This document shows, one piece after another, positions 62,682 through 64,000 of a stretch of 64,000 nucleotides of DNA. The DNA is taken from positions 116,675-180,674 of the forward strand of contig CAURGH010000003.1 of the NCBI GenBank assembly GCA_963524305.1, given 5' to 3'. Made by a program: the position numbers and the translations under genes. This DNA is from JABCPH02 sp963524305. GTDB lineage: Bacteria; Fusobacteriota; Fusobacteriia; Fusobacteriales; Leptotrichiaceae. The notes under the pieces are model-generated. The model had not been told where the DNA came from and ran no database searches. It worked only from the letters and a program-made list of their open reading frames with translations. Position 1 is the stretch's first letter; the number at the start of each line of letters is the position of its first letter.

Positions 62682-62828
62682 TTAATCTCGAGAAAAAAGT
62701 GTTAATCTCGAGATAAAAAAAACTAGAAAAATATAGTAAGTACCAAAAAAGTAATAAAATTAAGGTTTGTTATAAAAAATTAATATAACTAATCTCGAGA
62801 AAAAAGTGTTAATCTCGAGAAAAACTAA
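62682..62828. repeat. Array of TTAATCTCGAGA-type palindromes
   Basis: Four copies of (T/C)TAATCTCGAGA occur at about 62682, 62702, 62789 and 62809, in two pairs 20 bp apart, each with the palindrome TCTCGAGA. A mutated copy (CTAATCTCAAGA) is at 61135. They fill the gap between the AlbA_2 gene and hsdS and overlap the second 58-bp repeat. Confidence 0.8.
62745..62802 (+). repeat. 58-bp direct repeat, copy 2
   Basis: It differs from copy 1 by C/T at position 20 and G/A at position 53, the latter restoring the CTCGAG palindrome. It has no coding role here. Confidence 0.9.
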
Positions 62829-62859
62829 ATTTGCAATAAATAAAATGAGGAAAAATGTT

Positions 62860-64000
62860 ATGAATAAAATAGAAAAATTAGTGAAAGAATTTTGTTCTGA
62901 GGGGGTTGAGTGTAAGACATTGGGGGAAGTTTGTGAGATTGTAAGAGGAATTAGGGTAAAGAAAAATGATTTGATTCCTGAGGGTAAATATCCAGTAGTG
63001 TCTGGTGGAGCAGGGTATATGGGGTATTTAAATGGATATAATAGAGATGAAAAAACAATAACTATAGCTCAATATGGAACAGCTGGTTATGTTAAGTGGC
63101 AAGAAAAAAAATTTTGGGCAAATGATGTTTGCTTTTGTGTATATCCCAAGGGTATGATTCTTAATAGGTATCTTTATCATTTTTTGTTAAACAAACAGGA
63201 TTACTTATATAAAATTTCAAATAAAAGTGCAATACCTTATAGTATTTCAAAAGAAAACATATTGAAAATAAAAATTCCGATTCCTTCACTAAAAACACAA
63301 GAAAAAATTGTAAAAATACTTGACAATTTCACAAAATATGTTACAGAATTACAGGCAGAATTTCGGGCAAGAAATAAGCAGTATAATTATTATAGAGATA
63401 TGTTATTAAGTGAAGATTATTTAAATAAAATTTCAAATAAGATTTTTATACAATCAAACAATGTAATTTATAAAACAAAATTAATTGAAATAGCTAAATT
63501 AAGTAGAGGAAAAAGACTAGTAAAAAGTGAGTTGCATGAAAATGGTCAATATCCTGTATTTCAAAATAGTTTAACTCCTTTAGGATATTATGACAATAAA
63601 AATTTTGATGGAGGAAAGACTTGTATTGTCACAGCAGGAGCAGCAGGAGAGATTTTTTACCAAGATAGGGATTTCTGGGCCGCGGATGATGTACTTGTAA
63701 TAACAACAGATGATATTTTAAATAAATATTTATATTATTTTTTGCTAAATAAGCAAAACTTAATAAAATCTAAAGTCAGAAAAGCAAGTGTTCCAAGATT
63801 ATCAAGAGATGATATTGAAAAAATAGAAGTTTTATTACCTCCAATAGAAATTCAAAATAAAATTGTAAAAATTTTAGATAGGTTTCAGGAACTTCTTTCT
63901 GATACAAAAGGACTACTTCCCTTGGAAATAGAGCAAAGAAGAAAACAATACGAATATTATCGAGAAAAACTCTTGACATTTGATTCAATTTGTGCTAGAA
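62860..64000 (+). CDS. hsdS: Type I restriction specificity subunit, open at the window end
   Basis: 380 codons are visible from ATG 62860 to the right edge without a stop. The protein has two target recognition domains: TRD1 (about residues 15-140; CKTLGEVCEIVRG) and TRD2 (about 205-335; IEIAKLSRGKRL). Each is followed by a conserved helical spacer (KTQEKIVKILDNFTKYVTEL, and EIQNKIVKILDRFQELLSD). The two halves are clear internal repeats. It sets the DNA sequence recognised by the HsdM/HsdR complex. Its start has AGG upstream with weak spacing; hsdR is expected further downstream. Confidence 0.93.
   Translation, partial: MNKIEKLVKEFCSEGVECKTLGEVCEIVRGIRVKKNDLIPEGKYPVVSGGAGYMGYLNGYNRDEKTITIAQYGTAGYVKWQEKKFWANDVCFCVYPKGMILNRYLYHFLLNKQDYLYKISNKSAIPYSISKENILKIKIPIPSLKTQEKIVKILDNFTKYVTELQAEFRARNKQYNYYRDMLLSEDYLNKISNKIFIQSNNVIYKTKLIEIAKLSRGKRLVKSELHENGQYPVFQNSLTPLGYYDNKNFDGGKTCIVTAGAAGEIFYQDRDFWAADDVLVITTDDILNKYLYYFLLNKQNLIKSKVRKASVPRLSRDDIEKIEVLLPPIEIQNKIVKILDRFQELLSDTKGLLPLEIEQRRKQYEYYREKLLTFDSICAR

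Noticed and set aside
62682..62828. CRISPR array
   Set aside because: The repeated units are short (about 12 bp), irregularly spaced, lack unique spacers of constant length, and no cas gene is in the window.

Overview
The window is AT-rich chromosomal DNA from a diderm, anaerobe-type bacterium, most probably a member of the Fusobacteriota close to Leptotrichia. The evidence is the combination of very low G+C, outer-membrane machinery (TonB-dependent receptor with ExbB/ExbD/TonB, TolC-like protein with an RND pump) and gene orders shared with Firmicutes (PSP1 protein next to a TrmN6-like methylase; YggS next to SepF). The species assignment is inference; no 16S gene is present.

Layout. 1-1800: end of a ribosomal operon (rpsD, rpoA, rplQ). 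1820-11040: tRNA-Arg, radC, PSP1/TrmN6 pair, thioredoxin-like protein, lone receiver protein, sppA, a five-tRNA cluster (Glu-Val-Asp-Thr-Tyr), ybaB and a phosphosugar mutase. 11214-17403: hemerythrin/PAS sensor and a TonB uptake operon (exbB, exbD, receptor, tonB). 17561-21403: hemW, yggS, sepF, rseP. 21525-28430: TetR-controlled RND efflux operon with an operator-like dyad at its promoter. 28603-32434: secreted protein, HAD phosphatase, and a thioredoxin/thioredoxin reductase operon facing an ArsR-rhodanese regulator, with a dyad over the trx promoter. 32435-40506: an inverted-repeat-bounded promoter segment, then three 5'-nucleotidase paralogues interrupted by a decayed IS607-type element (truncated recombinase, TnpB) and a MazG-like gene. 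40652-49959: symporter, tandem MliC-like protein, cysE/cysK, oligoendopeptidase, FNT channel, MFS transporter, and a frameshifted phzF. 50314-51756: an isolated acyl-CoA-dehydrogenase-like gene.

52237-56439 is the most unusual part: two divergent PDDEXK_4-type proteins (the first lacking the catalytic ExK, the second frameshifted in an A-run) flank a WYL regulator and a short FtsZ-fold protein that has lost the tubulin signature but keeps the T7-loop aspartates. I know of no described system with this composition. 56589-58968 is a pcp/DUF979/DUF969 operon. 59275-64000 is a type I restriction-modification locus (hsdM, broken rhuM, an AlbA_2/ATPase gene between 58-bp direct repeats, then hsdS running off the end).

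The accessory region 49000-64000 holds most of the broken genes and repeats. Two housekeeping genes (rseP, cysE) appear to start at AUU, and three genes have a hairpin between Shine-Dalgarno and start codon. All family assignments come from reading motifs, without database searches.
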